Of a stretch of DNA of 61,280 bases, positions 35,746 to 44,103 are shown piece after piece. The position numbers and the translations under genes are program-made. Numbering within the stretch: position 1 is the stretch's first letter; each line of letters starts with the position of its first letter. The notes under the pieces were generated by a model. The model was not told the origin of the DNA. It worked only from the letters and a program-made list of their open reading frames with translations, and ran no database searches. Where the stretch lies: positions 1 through 61,280 of the forward strand of contig VHDE01000018.1 in the NCBI GenBank assembly GCA_016871515.1. The letters are read 5' to 3'. Source of the DNA: Verrucomicrobiota bacterium. GTDB taxonomy: Bacteria > Verrucomicrobiota > Verrucomicrobiia > Limisphaerales > SIBE01.

Positions 35746-35899
35746 CCCGTTTGGCGGAGTCTGCCATGGCGCGACGGAGGAAGAAACGTATCACCAACTC
35801 TGTGCCCTCGCGGCAGAGGAGGTGGAGGAGTTGCAGCGCAACGGCAAGGAACTACCTCCAGCCAGCACGCGCCCCATGCGCGAAGCGGCGCCCACTTGA
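35745..35899 (+). pseudogene. Possible HicB-like C-terminal remnant
   Basis: The plus-strand frame reads FGGVCHGATEEETYHQLCAL, then AAEEVEELQRNGKELPPAST and ends APT before TGA at 35897-35899. The G..HG-T-EEE-x-x-x-x-L pattern with a polar helix and a GKELPPP-like end resembles HicB-family antitoxin N/C-terminal junctions. There is no start codon or first half, and it overlaps the esterase remnant boundary. Tentative. Confidence 0.3.
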
Positions 35900-35975
35900 T
35901 CGTCATCGGGCAGGCAACGCTGCTTTCTCCGCGATTGCCTCCCGGCAAGGAACGTGAGAACATCCGCGCCACGAC

Positions 35976-36680
35976 ATGCGCAAGAAATCCGCCAACGCCA
36001 AGATTCGGGCTTTGTTCAGAAAATTGCAGGCGCTCGCCGAACGAGGCCTCGACGGCGAAAAGGCCGTCGCACAACGCAAACTCGAGCGCCTCATGGCGCG
36101 CTATGATCTCAGTGTCCTTGCCGCGCATGACACGCCCGATTTGTTCTCCGGGAGATTCGCGCCTTCGTCCGCAGCACGGCCAATCTATTCCTTCAAAAGC
36201 AACGAGCTCGAAGTCGCCAACGCGGTGAAATGGGCGATCGAATCGGCAACCAAAATCAATTGCGTCCATCGGGGCGCAGAGCTGCTCGCCGAGGCGACTC
36301 CCGCCACGGCGCGAAAGTTGGTCGAAATCGCTGATCACATTGCTCAAAGTTTTCGCGTGCTCTTGGCTAAGTTTTGCGTGCTTGACGGCGTCAGCGCGCT
36401 GGATCAAAGCGCATTTCTCATGGGGTTGTACGACGGCATGATGAACGAAACCCGGAACCCTGGACAACGATTGCCCGGACGAACCCAGAGCGCGAAGAAG
36501 CGAAAAGCCAGGAAGTCTGCTCCGAGCGATCTCGCGGGCATGAACGTCCATCCCTACGCGATTGCCGTCGGTCTCGGCAAACAAATACGTTTCTCAGCCT
36601 CTTTGGAGCAAATCACCGCGGAGCTGGATGCCGTTGCGACCAAGTACCTGGCTCAGGCCGGTTCATCGCGTCCTGTCTGA
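35976..36680 (+). CDS. DUF2786 domain-containing protein
   Basis: A 234-residue soluble, basic protein from ATG 35976 (MRKKSANAKIRALFRKLQAL). The N-terminal KIRALFRKLQALAERGLDGE then KAVAQRKLERLMARYDLSV matches the short helical DUF2786 domain. The middle part (EVANAVKWAIESATKINCVH ... DQSAFLMGLYDGMMNE) is helical, of the kind often found with DUF2786 (DUF7168-like). Function unknown; such proteins are frequent in phage and mobile DNA. No ribosome binding site is evident. It stands alone between gene remnants and the minus-strand phosphoesterase. Confidence 0.8.
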   Translation: MRKKSANAKIRALFRKLQALAERGLDGEKAVAQRKLERLMARYDLSVLAAHDTPDLFSGRFAPSSAARPIYSFKSNELEVANAVKWAIESATKINCVHRGAELLAEATPATARKLVEIADHIAQSFRVLLAKFCVLDGVSALDQSAFLMGLYDGMMNETRNPGQRLPGRTQSAKKRKARKSAPSDLAGMNVHPYAIAVGLGKQIRFSASLEQITAELDAVATKYLAQAGSSRPV

Positions 36681-36771
36681 AGTTTGCTGCCAGGAAACTC
36701 ACGAGCGAAACTCGGCGCCAGGACCAAGAGTTAGCCGATGCCGAATATGCGATCCTCGGCAGGTCCGGGGT

Positions 36772-37476
36772 TCAGATATCGACGATCAACACCTCCCGGG
36801 GACAATTCCATCGCAGAGGCAGCGTGTCCTGAACTCCCCGGCTGATCAGCAGAGTCCTTCCATTGTTATCGTCGAAACGCAGTCCATTCCATCGATAGAC
36901 GAACGCGCCTGGATAGAATTTTCCATTGCGCTGATAGAAAACAAATTGTCCACCGTGGAGATGTCCGCTGAGAGTCAGATCGAAAGAGCGAGCAAACGCG
37001 CCGGGATGATGGGTGTAGAGCAGATGGCAGCTCGCAGCCTGGACCGGTTGTTCCCTAGAACCGTAGATGGCGCAGGTGGGAGTCAGGAACAACGGCGCGT
37101 CTTCCAGCCAGCGCCCGCCACCATCCAACACGGCGGCACGCGCCTTGGCCACGCCGATCCAGCGGTCATGGTTTCCAGCCACCGCGCAGAGTGGAGCAAC
37201 ACGCGACAAGCTTCGGACTAGCAATTGCAGCGCCTCGAGGCCGTTCGTCCAATCCACCAGGTCTCCGCCAAGCAGGACAAGGTCCGGACATTCCCTCGAC
37301 GCGATCTCCACCAATCCATCAACGATGTGGCGGGGTCCATTCTTTCTCAAATGAAGATCACTTGCAAACAGGAGACGTTTCCTCGCGCCAATGCGCGCGA
37401 CGCTTTCATGCCGGACCAGCAGCGGCTTTCGCGCACCCACCTCGATCCTGTCCAGTAATCCACGCAGGAGCTTCAT
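36772..37476 (-). CDS. Metallophosphoesterase (YkuE-like)
   Basis: A 234-residue calcineurin-like phosphoesterase from ATG 37476 (MKLLRGLLDRIEVGARKPLL). All five metal-site blocks are present: LLFASDLHLR (DxH), LVLLGGDLVDW, CAVAGNHDRW, LLYTHHPGAF and LTLSGHLHGGQF. Such enzymes hydrolyse phosphoesters using two metals; the substrate may be a UDP-sugar lipid or unknown. The ATG overlaps the TGA of the upstream membrane-protein gene (ATGA), so translation is coupled. The longer in-frame region up to 37719 belongs to the upstream gene in another frame and is not a good start. Confidence 0.9.
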   Translation of the reverse strand: MKLLRGLLDRIEVGARKPLLVRHESVARIGARKRLLFASDLHLRKNGPRHIVDGLVEIASRECPDLVLLGGDLVDWTNGLEALQLLVRSLSRVAPLCAVAGNHDRWIGVAKARAAVLDGGGRWLEDAPLFLTPTCAIYGSREQPVQAASCHLLYTHHPGAFARSFDLTLSGHLHGGQFVFYQRNGKFYPGAFVYRWNGLRFDDNNGRTLLISRGVQDTLPLRWNCPREVLIVDI

Positions 37477-37843
37477 TGCGGGAACCGCATCTTGAGCAGC
37501 GCGACAACGAACGTCCATGTCACCACGCCCGCAATCGCAAAAGGGACCGCGCCCGCATTTTGTCTCGCCGCGCCAACCGTGCGCCGCAGCAGCGCGTCCG
37601 CCTGAGCACCCAACGGCATTGCAATGCCCGTGCGGGGACGCTCCAGCAAAAATGCGGTGACGTAACTGGGACGCCTGCCGGCCTGATCGTCCTTCCGCGC
37701 AGGCGCGCAAGATATTCAAAGGCGGCGATACAAAACACCCGCAGCGGAGTTCGCGGACACGCCTGCAGCAACATCGGAAAACAAACCACCGCCGCAGACA
37801 CCGCCGTTCCTGCGATACGCACTAATTTCGTGATGCCCGTCAT
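37473..37843 (-). pseudogene. Small membrane protein with frameshift, upstream of phosphoesterase
   Basis: ATG 37843 has a good GAAGGA ribosome binding site five bases upstream and starts MTGITKLVRIAGTAVSAAVV then CFPMLLQACPRTPLRV. Near 37695 the coding appears to move by one base. The shifted frame carries YVTAFLLERPRTGIAMPLGA, GAARQNAGAVPFAIAGVV and TWTFVVALLKMRFPQ, then the TGA that overlaps the phosphoesterase ATG. The unshifted frame gives Cys/Arg-rich sequence. The repaired protein is about 122 residues with two hydrophobic segments. Role unknown; perhaps a membrane partner of the phosphoesterase. Confidence 0.55.
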
Positions 37844-38444
37844 CAATCCTTCGTGTTGTTTTTTGTTTCCAGGTGATTCTCCAGAATGGCAGGCCCACGT
37901 CCTTCTGCGCTTTGCACGGCGTTGGAACCACTCTTCGGTGTGTTGCGAATGTCTAACTCCATAACGGAATCTCGTTGCCACAATGCCTGCGATTCATAAG
38001 CTCAGACGTTCAAGAATCACTGACTTTGCAACACGGAGTAAGTGAATATTTAGGTTCACTTCATCATGCTTGAGTCAACAAGATGTAAGCAACATCTACT
38101 TTGCATTGCAGAGTAAAGATTGCCATTGGTTTTCTTCAATTGATTTTCGAAGCTTCGAGTTCGCTCGTCAGCCAGTTCGCAGTCTAAGTCAAAACACGGG
38201 ACATTGGATCCAACCGGCGTGGGCGCCATGATACGGATGAACGAAGAAAAGTTTTTCGCCATCGCCGTGTGTGTGATCAACACTCGGACTTGACTGAAGA
38301 TGCGGTCAAACAACGGCTGGCACGGGGACGAAAAATCTTGCAGGCGCCAGTCCTGTCCTTTCTGGAAGGCCCGCGTCAATCTCCGGCCTTGAGGTTTACA
38401 CAGCCAGCAGTAACCTCGACAGCCGAAGACCGGAATTCCCTTCG
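37844..38444. other. 600-base spacer without a supported gene
   Basis: A minus-strand open frame (107 codons, 38056-38379) exists but shows no domain, signal or ribosome binding site. The spacer is more A+T-rich than its neighbours and may hold the promoter of the ThuA-cytochrome gene at 38445. It contains no tRNA-like fold or long inverted repeat that I can see. Confidence 0.4.
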
Positions 38445-41400
38445 ATGAAAACAGTCTCTCTCCTCGCCTTTCTCGCCGGAATGTTCATCGCCAACTGGTC
38501 GACCACCGCTGCGGAAGCGCCAGCGCCACGAAGCCGCGCTGAAGTGGAAGCTGTGCTCGCGCGCGCACCGCGGCCGGATGCCAATGCTCAGTTGCGACCT
38601 CTCCACGTGTTGCTGGTCGCCGGTCCTAAGGATCACGGTCCGGGCGAACACGATTATCCGGCGTGGCAAAAACAGTGGGCGACATTGCTGGCCAAGGCGG
38701 CGGGCGTCCGCGTGTCCACGGCCTTTCCCTGGCCCAAACCGGAGCAATGGGACGGCGTTGATCTCGCGGTGTTTTACTTGAAGACGCGCTGGGATGCGCG
38801 GCAGCTCGCTGACATCCAGCGGCACCAAGCGCGCGGCGGCGGGGCGGTGACCATTCATTGGGCCATCGGGTGCGATCAGGAATGGGAAAACCACGCGCGG
38901 CACTTCGGGCTCTCCTACAAAGCCGCATCGTATCGGCACGGTGACACCGAACTGCGCCTGCCCAACCCAGATGATCCGTTGCTCATCGGGCTGCCCCGCT
39001 CCATGCGTTTCGTGGATGAACCGTATTGGCCATTCATCGGCGATCGGTCTCGGATCACTGTGCTGGCGACCTCCGACGAAAAGATCAATCAAGGCGACGA
39101 CCGCCGACGGAATCCTGGCGATGCAACGGTCGAGACCGTGCCGGTGTTTTGGACTTACGAACCGCCTGGCGCCGACGCCCGGGTGTTCGTCTCGATCTTC
39201 GGCCATTACATGTGGACGTTTGACGATCCATTTTTTCGGCTGATGCTTCTCCGAGGCATGGCTTGGGCCGCCAAGCAGAATCCGTATCGGCTGGATCCGC
39301 TGGCGTTGGATGGCGTGAAACTGGCGGGCAGTGTGCCGCCCAGCGTTGGAAAACTAGAGAGAATCATCACTCCGCCCGTCGTCCAATCGGTGGACGACAC
39401 TGTCTATGCGGACCAGCCGTACTGGTACAAGCCCGGACATCCGCTGAATCCCGCCGAGTCTTCCACGATCAAGACCTTGCCTGGCTTCAAAGCGGAACGA
39501 ATCTTCACTATGCCGCGAGATGGTGGTTCGCTGACCGCGCTGGCCGTGGATCCACATGGGCGTTTGCTGGCCGCGACGCAGCATCATCCCGGCATCTACC
39601 GCATCACGCCGCCAACCATTGGGAGTGCAGACGCGGAGACGAAAGTCGAGAAACTTGGTGGCGCTGCGGCCGGGCTGGGCTGGTCGCATGGGCTGTTGCA
39701 TGCCTTCGACAGCCTTTACGTCACGGTCGCGGAAGGCAACACCAACTCGCCGAAGAAAGGTGTGCACCGCCTGCGCGATGCGGATGGGGACGATCAGTTC
39801 GACCAAAGCGAGTTACTGTTCGAACTCAAGGGAGGCGGCGAACATGGGCCGCACAATCTTGTTGTCAGTCCAGATGGCAGGTCGCTTCATCTGATGGGCG
39901 GAAACGGCACGGCGCTGCCGCCGGGCGTCGTTTTGCGTCGACCAGTCACTACCGAAGGCATTGACCGTCCCATGCCGCCGGGCTTTGAAAGCGCCAATTA
40001 CTCGGTCCAAGGCTGGGTGTTGCGCTTCGATCCGGCGGGCGGCCAGCGTGAGTTGATCGCGAGCGGACTGCGCAACAGCTTTGATCTCGCGTTCAACCGC
40101 GCGGGCGACTTGTTCACGTTCGATTCAGACATGGAATGGGACCTCGGCACACCGTGGTATCGGCCGACACGAATATGTCACTTGGCTGGCGGCGGCGAGT
40201 TCGGCTGGCGCGGAGGCTCGGCCATGTGGCCGGAGCACTTCGAAGATGGCGTGCCACCCGTCGTGAACATCGGCCCGGCATCGCCGACCGGCATTGTGTT
40301 TGGTTACCGCACAAAGTTTCCGGCGAAGTACCAGCGGGCGCTCTATGCCTGCGACTGGACGTTCGCGACAATTCACGCGGTCCACATGCGGCCGCATGGA
40401 GCGAGTTACCGCGCGGAGGTCGAGGAATTTATTGGCGGAACCGGCTTGCCTCTGACCGACATCGTGGTCGCAAAGGATGGCGCACTCTACTTCACTGTGG
40501 GTGGGCGCCAGCTTGGGTCGGCCATTTATCGAGTCCGTTATGTCGGTGACGAAAGCATTGCTCCAGCCGGAAGCGAGGAGTTTTCCGCGCCGGAACAAGC
40601 CCTCCACTCACTCCGGCGCGAACTCGAGGCCTTGCACGGTCGCAAAGCTGCCGCGACGCCGGCGAAAGCATGGCCGCACCTAGGTCACCCAGACCGGTCG
40701 ATTCGTTTTGCCGCACGCGTCGCACTCGAAGCCCAGCCGGTCGAGGCTTGGCGGGAACGGGCGTTGGCCGAAACAAATCTCGAAGCATCCCTCACCGCGC
40801 TGTTGGCTCTCGCGCGCCAAGGCTCGCCGGACCATCAACCGCGGGTCATCGGCCAATTGAGCAAGGTTCCTTGGAGTTCTCTTTCGTTCGGCCAGAAACT
40901 CCGCGCCTTGCGCGCCTATGAACTAGCCTTCGCGCGCGGCCAGGAGGCCGTCGCTGGAACGCGAACCACCACGGCGCAGCAACTGCGTCCGCATTTCCCG
41001 GACGCGGACGGTTTGGTCAATCGCGAACTTTCCCGAACGCTCTGTTTCCTCGGTGACACCACGATGATCGGGCCGTTGCTCGAACGGATGGAAGCCGACA
41101 CCGGCGACCGGCCCCTTCTTGGCTCAGGTTACTTTGTGCGCAATCCGAAATACGGCGCAGCGGTCAGCGACATGCTCCAATCCGCGCCGCGCCTCGAACG
41201 AATGCACTGCGCTTTGACGTTGCTTTGGCTCGATGACGGCTGGACCAAGGATCAGCGTCGCCGGTACTTCAGCTCGATCGCCGACGCCGTGGCCAACTCT
41301 CGTGGAGGACATCAATACCGCGAATCTTGGGGCCGCATCCGTGAGAATGCCTTGAAACAAATTCCGCCGGATCAACGCATCGAGTTCGAGGCCATCAAAG

Positions 41401-41927
41401 CGCCCTCGAAGATGCTCGCCGAAGGATTGCCTGCGGCAAAAGGACCGGGTCGCGACTGGGCCTTGGATGAGGCACTGGCCGTTGCCGGACGCGGATTGAA
41501 GGGACGTGATGCACAGCACGGGCGCACCATGTTCGCCGCAGCCGGCTGCGCGCTCTGTCATCAGATCAACGGAGAAGGCGGCGCGATCGGTCCGGACCTT
41601 TCGACTTTGGGCCAGCGCTTCACGGTGCGGGACATCCTCGAAGCGACTATTCACCCCAGCAAAGCCATCTCGGACCAATATCAAGTCATGACGTTAGAAT
41701 TGGCCGATGGCAGGACGCTATCCGGACGCATCGTTTCCCGCGACGAGCAGATGACCCGTATTGCCACGGATCTGATGCGTCCAACCGAATCAGTCGTTGT
41801 TACTAACGCCACGATCCGCAAAACCATCGCGCAACCAATTTCCACAATGCCCACCGGCCTTCTGAACCCGCTCAATGAGGATGAATTGCTGGACCTGCTA
41901 GCTTACCTGAAAGGCGGAGGACCTTAA
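38445..41927 (+). CDS. ThuA-domain / propeller / HEAT-like / cytochrome c protein
   Basis: A 1,160-residue exported protein (signal MKTVSLLAFLAGMFIANWST). Domains: ThuA-like glutamine-amidotransferase fold (about 50-285; VLLVAGPKDHGPGEHDYPAW, GGGAVTIHWAIGC, FGHYMWTFDDPFFR); a PVC-type sugar-dehydrogenase-like propeller (about 340-700; GPHNLVVSPDGRSLHLMGGN, GLRNSFDLAFNRAGDLFTFD); a HEAT-like helical region (about 730-980); and a C-terminal cytochrome c with AAGCALCHQINGEGGAIGPD (CxxCH near 1036) and the PVC-specific ADGRTLSGRIV tail. Such proteins are thought to take part in periplasmic sugar oxidation or degradation. Genes on both sides run convergently or are remnants, so it seems to be a single-gene unit. 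Confidence 0.93.
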   Translation: MKTVSLLAFLAGMFIANWSTTAAEAPAPRSRAEVEAVLARAPRPDANAQLRPLHVLLVAGPKDHGPGEHDYPAWQKQWATLLAKAAGVRVSTAFPWPKPEQWDGVDLAVFYLKTRWDARQLADIQRHQARGGGAVTIHWAIGCDQEWENHARHFGLSYKAASYRHGDTELRLPNPDDPLLIGLPRSMRFVDEPYWPFIGDRSRITVLATSDEKINQGDDRRRNPGDATVETVPVFWTYEPPGADARVFVSIFGHYMWTFDDPFFRLMLLRGMAWAAKQNPYRLDPLALDGVKLAGSVPPSVGKLERIITPPVVQSVDDTVYADQPYWYKPGHPLNPAESSTIKTLPGFKAERIFTMPRDGGSLTALAVDPHGRLLAATQHHPGIYRITPPTIGSADAETKVEKLGGAAAGLGWSHGLLHAFDSLYVTVAEGNTNSPKKGVHRLRDADGDDQFDQSELLFELKGGGEHGPHNLVVSPDGRSLHLMGGNGTALPPGVVLRRPVTTEGIDRPMPPGFESANYSVQGWVLRFDPAGGQRELIASGLRNSFDLAFNRAGDLFTFDSDMEWDLGTPWYRPTRICHLAGGGEFGWRGGSAMWPEHFEDGVPPVVNIGPASPTGIVFGYRTKFPAKYQRALYACDWTFATIHAVHMRPHGASYRAEVEEFIGGTGLPLTDIVVAKDGALYFTVGGRQLGSAIYRVRYVGDESIAPAGSEEFSAPEQALHSLRRELEALHGRKAAATPAKAWPHLGHPDRSIRFAARVALEAQPVEAWRERALAETNLEASLTALLALARQGSPDHQPRVIGQLSKVPWSSLSFGQKLRALRAYELAFARGQEAVAGTRTTTAQQLRPHFPDADGLVNRELSRTLCFLGDTTMIGPLLERMEADTGDRPLLGSGYFVRNPKYGAAVSDMLQSAPRLERMHCALTLLWLDDGWTKDQRRRYFSSIADAVANSRGGHQYRESWGRIRENALKQIPPDQRIEFEAIKAPSKMLAEGLPAAKGPGRDWALDEALAVAGRGLKGRDAQHGRTMFAAAGCALCHQINGEGGAIGPDLSTLGQRFTVRDILEATIHPSKAISDQYQVMTLELADGRTLSGRIVSRDEQMTRIATDLMRPTESVVVTNATIRKTIAQPISTMPTGLLNPLNEDELLDLLAYLKGGGP

Positions 41928-41989
41928 AGCACTTCGTTGACTTCGGCCGTCCTCGACGACGCGGGGCTTCGCCAGTGGTTGGTTGGTTC

Positions 41990-42322
41990 GCGCGTGTTGT
42001 GGTTGACCTGTGGGAGGTTGCGGAGCTTGGCGGTCGTACTTCGCGGCCTTCGATTTCGCCGCGCCATGCGCCCGTTTCGGCGCCACGCAATTCGATGAAC
42101 TCTTTGAAACGTTCCAGGTCTCCCTCCTCAACGATTTCCGCGTTCCATTCCTTTTCTTTGCCTCCAACCTTGGCTCCCCAATGCAGCCGCTTATCATCGA
42201 GTTGCCGGACTTCCTCGACCCCTTCCATAAATAAATTCGGGAAAGTCCTCGAACTGGGTCCATTGATTATAGACGATGCTTAGGGGTGCATTTACGTCGA
42301 TGGATTTTTCGCTTGTTTCCAT
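41990..42322 (-). pseudogene. SRPBCC (START-like) protein with 4-bp duplication and deletion
   Basis: ATG 42322, with GGAG about seven bases upstream, starts METSEKSIDVNAPLSIVYNQ then WTQFEDFPEF. This is the canonical opening of SRPBCC/polyketide-cyclase-like ligand-binding proteins. A TTTATTTA tandem (about 42228-42236) in place of TTTA shifts the frame. The next frame continues MEGVEEVRQLDDKRLHWGAK then VGGKEKEWNAEIVEE. That joins directly to GDLERFKEFIELRGAETGAW, which in relatives lies some 55-60 residues further on. A central deletion therefore accompanies the frameshift. Non-functional. Confidence 0.8.
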
Positions 42323-42429
42323 TACGCTGCTCCTTTTTTCAGTCGCTGCCTTTCAACGAAACCAAGCAGACCCAGAACCAATCGTTCCGGTCCAAACGTC
42401 TGTCCACTCAGCGGCATTTTCGGGACGCT

Positions 42430-43386
42430 TTACTTTTCCTCCGAGTGAAACTCGAACGTTCTTTGCGCAAGCCGCGCATTAGGATTCCGCGGAGTCGCCA
42501 TTTCGTAATAGCTCTCTTCTAGAATAGTTCGAAAGCGCGCGGCGGATTTCAGCGCGTAATCCGACGAGTTGTTGTTGTAAAGGACGTGGGTTTCTTCTGC
42601 TTCGCCAGCCATCGCGGCCGCGCGGGCGGCAATTTCTTGGAGCTCTTCTTCCGAGTACTGATAATCAAAGCGCTCGGCGACTGTTTTCCCCGCGATGAAG
42701 CCCCGCGTGTTCCGGCCATGCAGGCGCATGTAAGCGAGCGTAGGATTGGTTACCAAATCCAACCGCGGCATCACCATGAAATGCTCGCTCTCGGGCGCAT
42801 CGACCGCAACAAAGCTAATCCGGCGTTCCTTGAAGTAACGGGTTGTGTCCGCGGCTTGCCCATCATCGAGCCACTTGCGATTGCGAAGCTCAACTGCGAC
42901 GCGATGGCTGCTCAGCACTTCCAGCAAAGGATCGAGCTCGGCGAGTTGATGCTCCGTTGGACTGAAGGATGGGCTCAGTTGCAAGAGCAAAGCTCCCATT
43001 TTGCCGCATTCCAAGAATGGTTTGATCTGCTCCAAGAAATAAAGGGCCACCATCTTTTCCAATTTGGCATCCAGAACAAGCTTGCCATTTCTAATTTCGG
43101 CTTCGGCGCGGAGCACTGTTGGCAGGCTATTGGGCATCGCGCTGTGACGCGAAAGCAACCGGTGCAACTTCACATCAAAGAGAAAGTCCGATGGCGTTTG
43201 TTCGCACCACCGTTTCACCATCCTCTGAACTGGAATCCCATAGAAGCTTGAATTGAGCTCTACCAGGTTGAAATGCTCGGCATAGTACGGCAATCGTTCC
43301 GACGCCGGTAACGTTTTCGGATACCAATCGGCAATGAAACCGGGATCCGACCAGCTCGATGTGCCTACAAAAATTTTTCCAGGCAT
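42430..43386 (-). CDS. DUF72 domain-containing protein
   Basis: A 318-residue TIM-barrel protein of the DUF72 (YecE-like) family from ATG 43386 (MPGKIFVGTSSWSDPGFIAD). Characteristic blocks are LPYYAEHFNLVELNSSFYGI, WCEQTPSDFLFDVKLHRLLS, LLLQLSPSF, HRVAVELRNRKWLDD and AYMRLHGRNT, plus ETHVLYNNNSSDYALKSAAR. The biochemical role of the family is not established. The in-frame ATG at 43431 is less likely because homology starts at PGKIFVGTSSW. It has no signal peptide. Confidence 0.93.
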   Translation of the reverse strand: MPGKIFVGTSSWSDPGFIADWYPKTLPASERLPYYAEHFNLVELNSSFYGIPVQRMVKRWCEQTPSDFLFDVKLHRLLSRHSAMPNSLPTVLRAEAEIRNGKLVLDAKLEKMVALYFLEQIKPFLECGKMGALLLQLSPSFSPTEHQLAELDPLLEVLSSHRVAVELRNRKWLDDGQAADTTRYFKERRISFVAVDAPESEHFMVMPRLDLVTNPTLAYMRLHGRNTRGFIAGKTVAERFDYQYSEEELQEIAARAAAMAGEAEETHVLYNNNSSDYALKSAARFRTILEESYYEMATPRNPNARLAQRTFEFHSEEK

Positions 43387-43514
43387 AACCAATGGACGCG
43401 CGACTCTCTGGAGCCATGATCGGACCGCCAATTCGGTCTGTCCACTCAGAATGCGAAGCCGCTAGGGCGCATCCTGTCAGTGCCACCTCGCTTTGGCGCC
43501 GGCAACGCCCTGTT

Positions 43515-43650
43515 GTAGCGCAGACTTGCAGTCTGCCGTATCGCCGATTTGCAATCGGCAAAACGTTCGCCAGTTCCGCGCCCGCCTGGATTGGCCGGAA
43601 GCTCTGCAGGTTGGAAACCTGCGATACAGCAGAGTGAAACTCTGCGTTAC
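43515..43650. repeat. Family-1 nested palindrome, copy 3
   Basis: Ends GTAGCGCAGACTTGCAGTCT and GCAGAGTGAAACTCTGCGTT pair as inverted repeats. Inner hairpins are GCCGATTTGCAATCGGC and GCAGGTTGGAAACCTGC. It has the same interior order as the reverse complement of copy 2. It lies in the 717-base spacer 43387-44103, which holds no gene. Confidence 0.85.
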
Positions 43651-43788
43651 AAGAAAGGTGCATCCTGGGGTGGTACGGTCGAGATGCGACGCTGGCGCGA
43701 GTTCCGAAGCCTCAAAAACCATCTTCGATCTTGACCTGGTCCGACTTGACACTGCACTGGTTTGGCCCTCCGTTGGACGCGTTTTCGA

Positions 43789-43810
43789 ATTTTGAGCACG
43801 TGCTCAAAAT
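43789..43810. promoter_or_regulatory. Perfect 22-bp palindrome
   Basis: ATTTTGAGCACGTGCTCAAA with a final AT is perfectly self-complementary over 22 bases and has no loop. This is the form expected of a dimeric regulator's operator rather than of an RNA hairpin. It sits between a family-1 and a family-2 repeat, about 295 bases before the downstream cytochrome gene. Function is inference. Confidence 0.4.
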
Positions 43811-43837
43811 CAAGCAATTGTGAGCGGCCACTCACCG

Positions 43838-43986
43838 GTAGCGGCGGGCATCCTGCCTGCCGCAGAGGGCGTGCATCTTGCCGCCCGGAGCAGCGGTTGA
43901 AACGAGGAGGCTGCGTTCTAGTGCGTGCGCGTGACCCGCCGGGCAGGATGCCTCGGCTCTACGGCAGGCAGGATGCCCGCCGCTAC
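43838..43986. repeat. Family-2 repeat, copy 2 (inverted relative to copy 1)
   Basis: A 149-bp element with ends GTAGCGGCGGGCATCCTGCC and GGCAGGATGCCCGCCGCTAC. It is the reverse complement of 24764-24912 over its whole length, with few differences. Confidence 0.85.
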
Positions 43987-44103
43987 AATGTGCCGAAGAC
44001 TTCGGGATGCGCCGCTTCGACAACCAGCTCGAACTAATTCATTTCAGCAGGGTGGCGCGTGTGATAGATTGCCCGAAACATTTTGGCATTCTGGTTGTCG
44101 AAT

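Noticed and set aside
36562..37221. 219-codon plus-strand frame over the metallophosphoesterase
   Set aside because: Antisense to all five conserved metal-binding motifs of the phosphoesterase.
38056..38379. 107-codon minus-strand frame before the ThuA-cytochrome gene
   Set aside because: No ribosome binding site, signal peptide or domain; composition unlike neighbouring genes. Kept as an unannotated spacer.
43392..44037. Several open frames of 60-100 codons across repeats before the cytochrome gene
   Set aside because: All are translations of family-1 and family-2 repeats on both strands.
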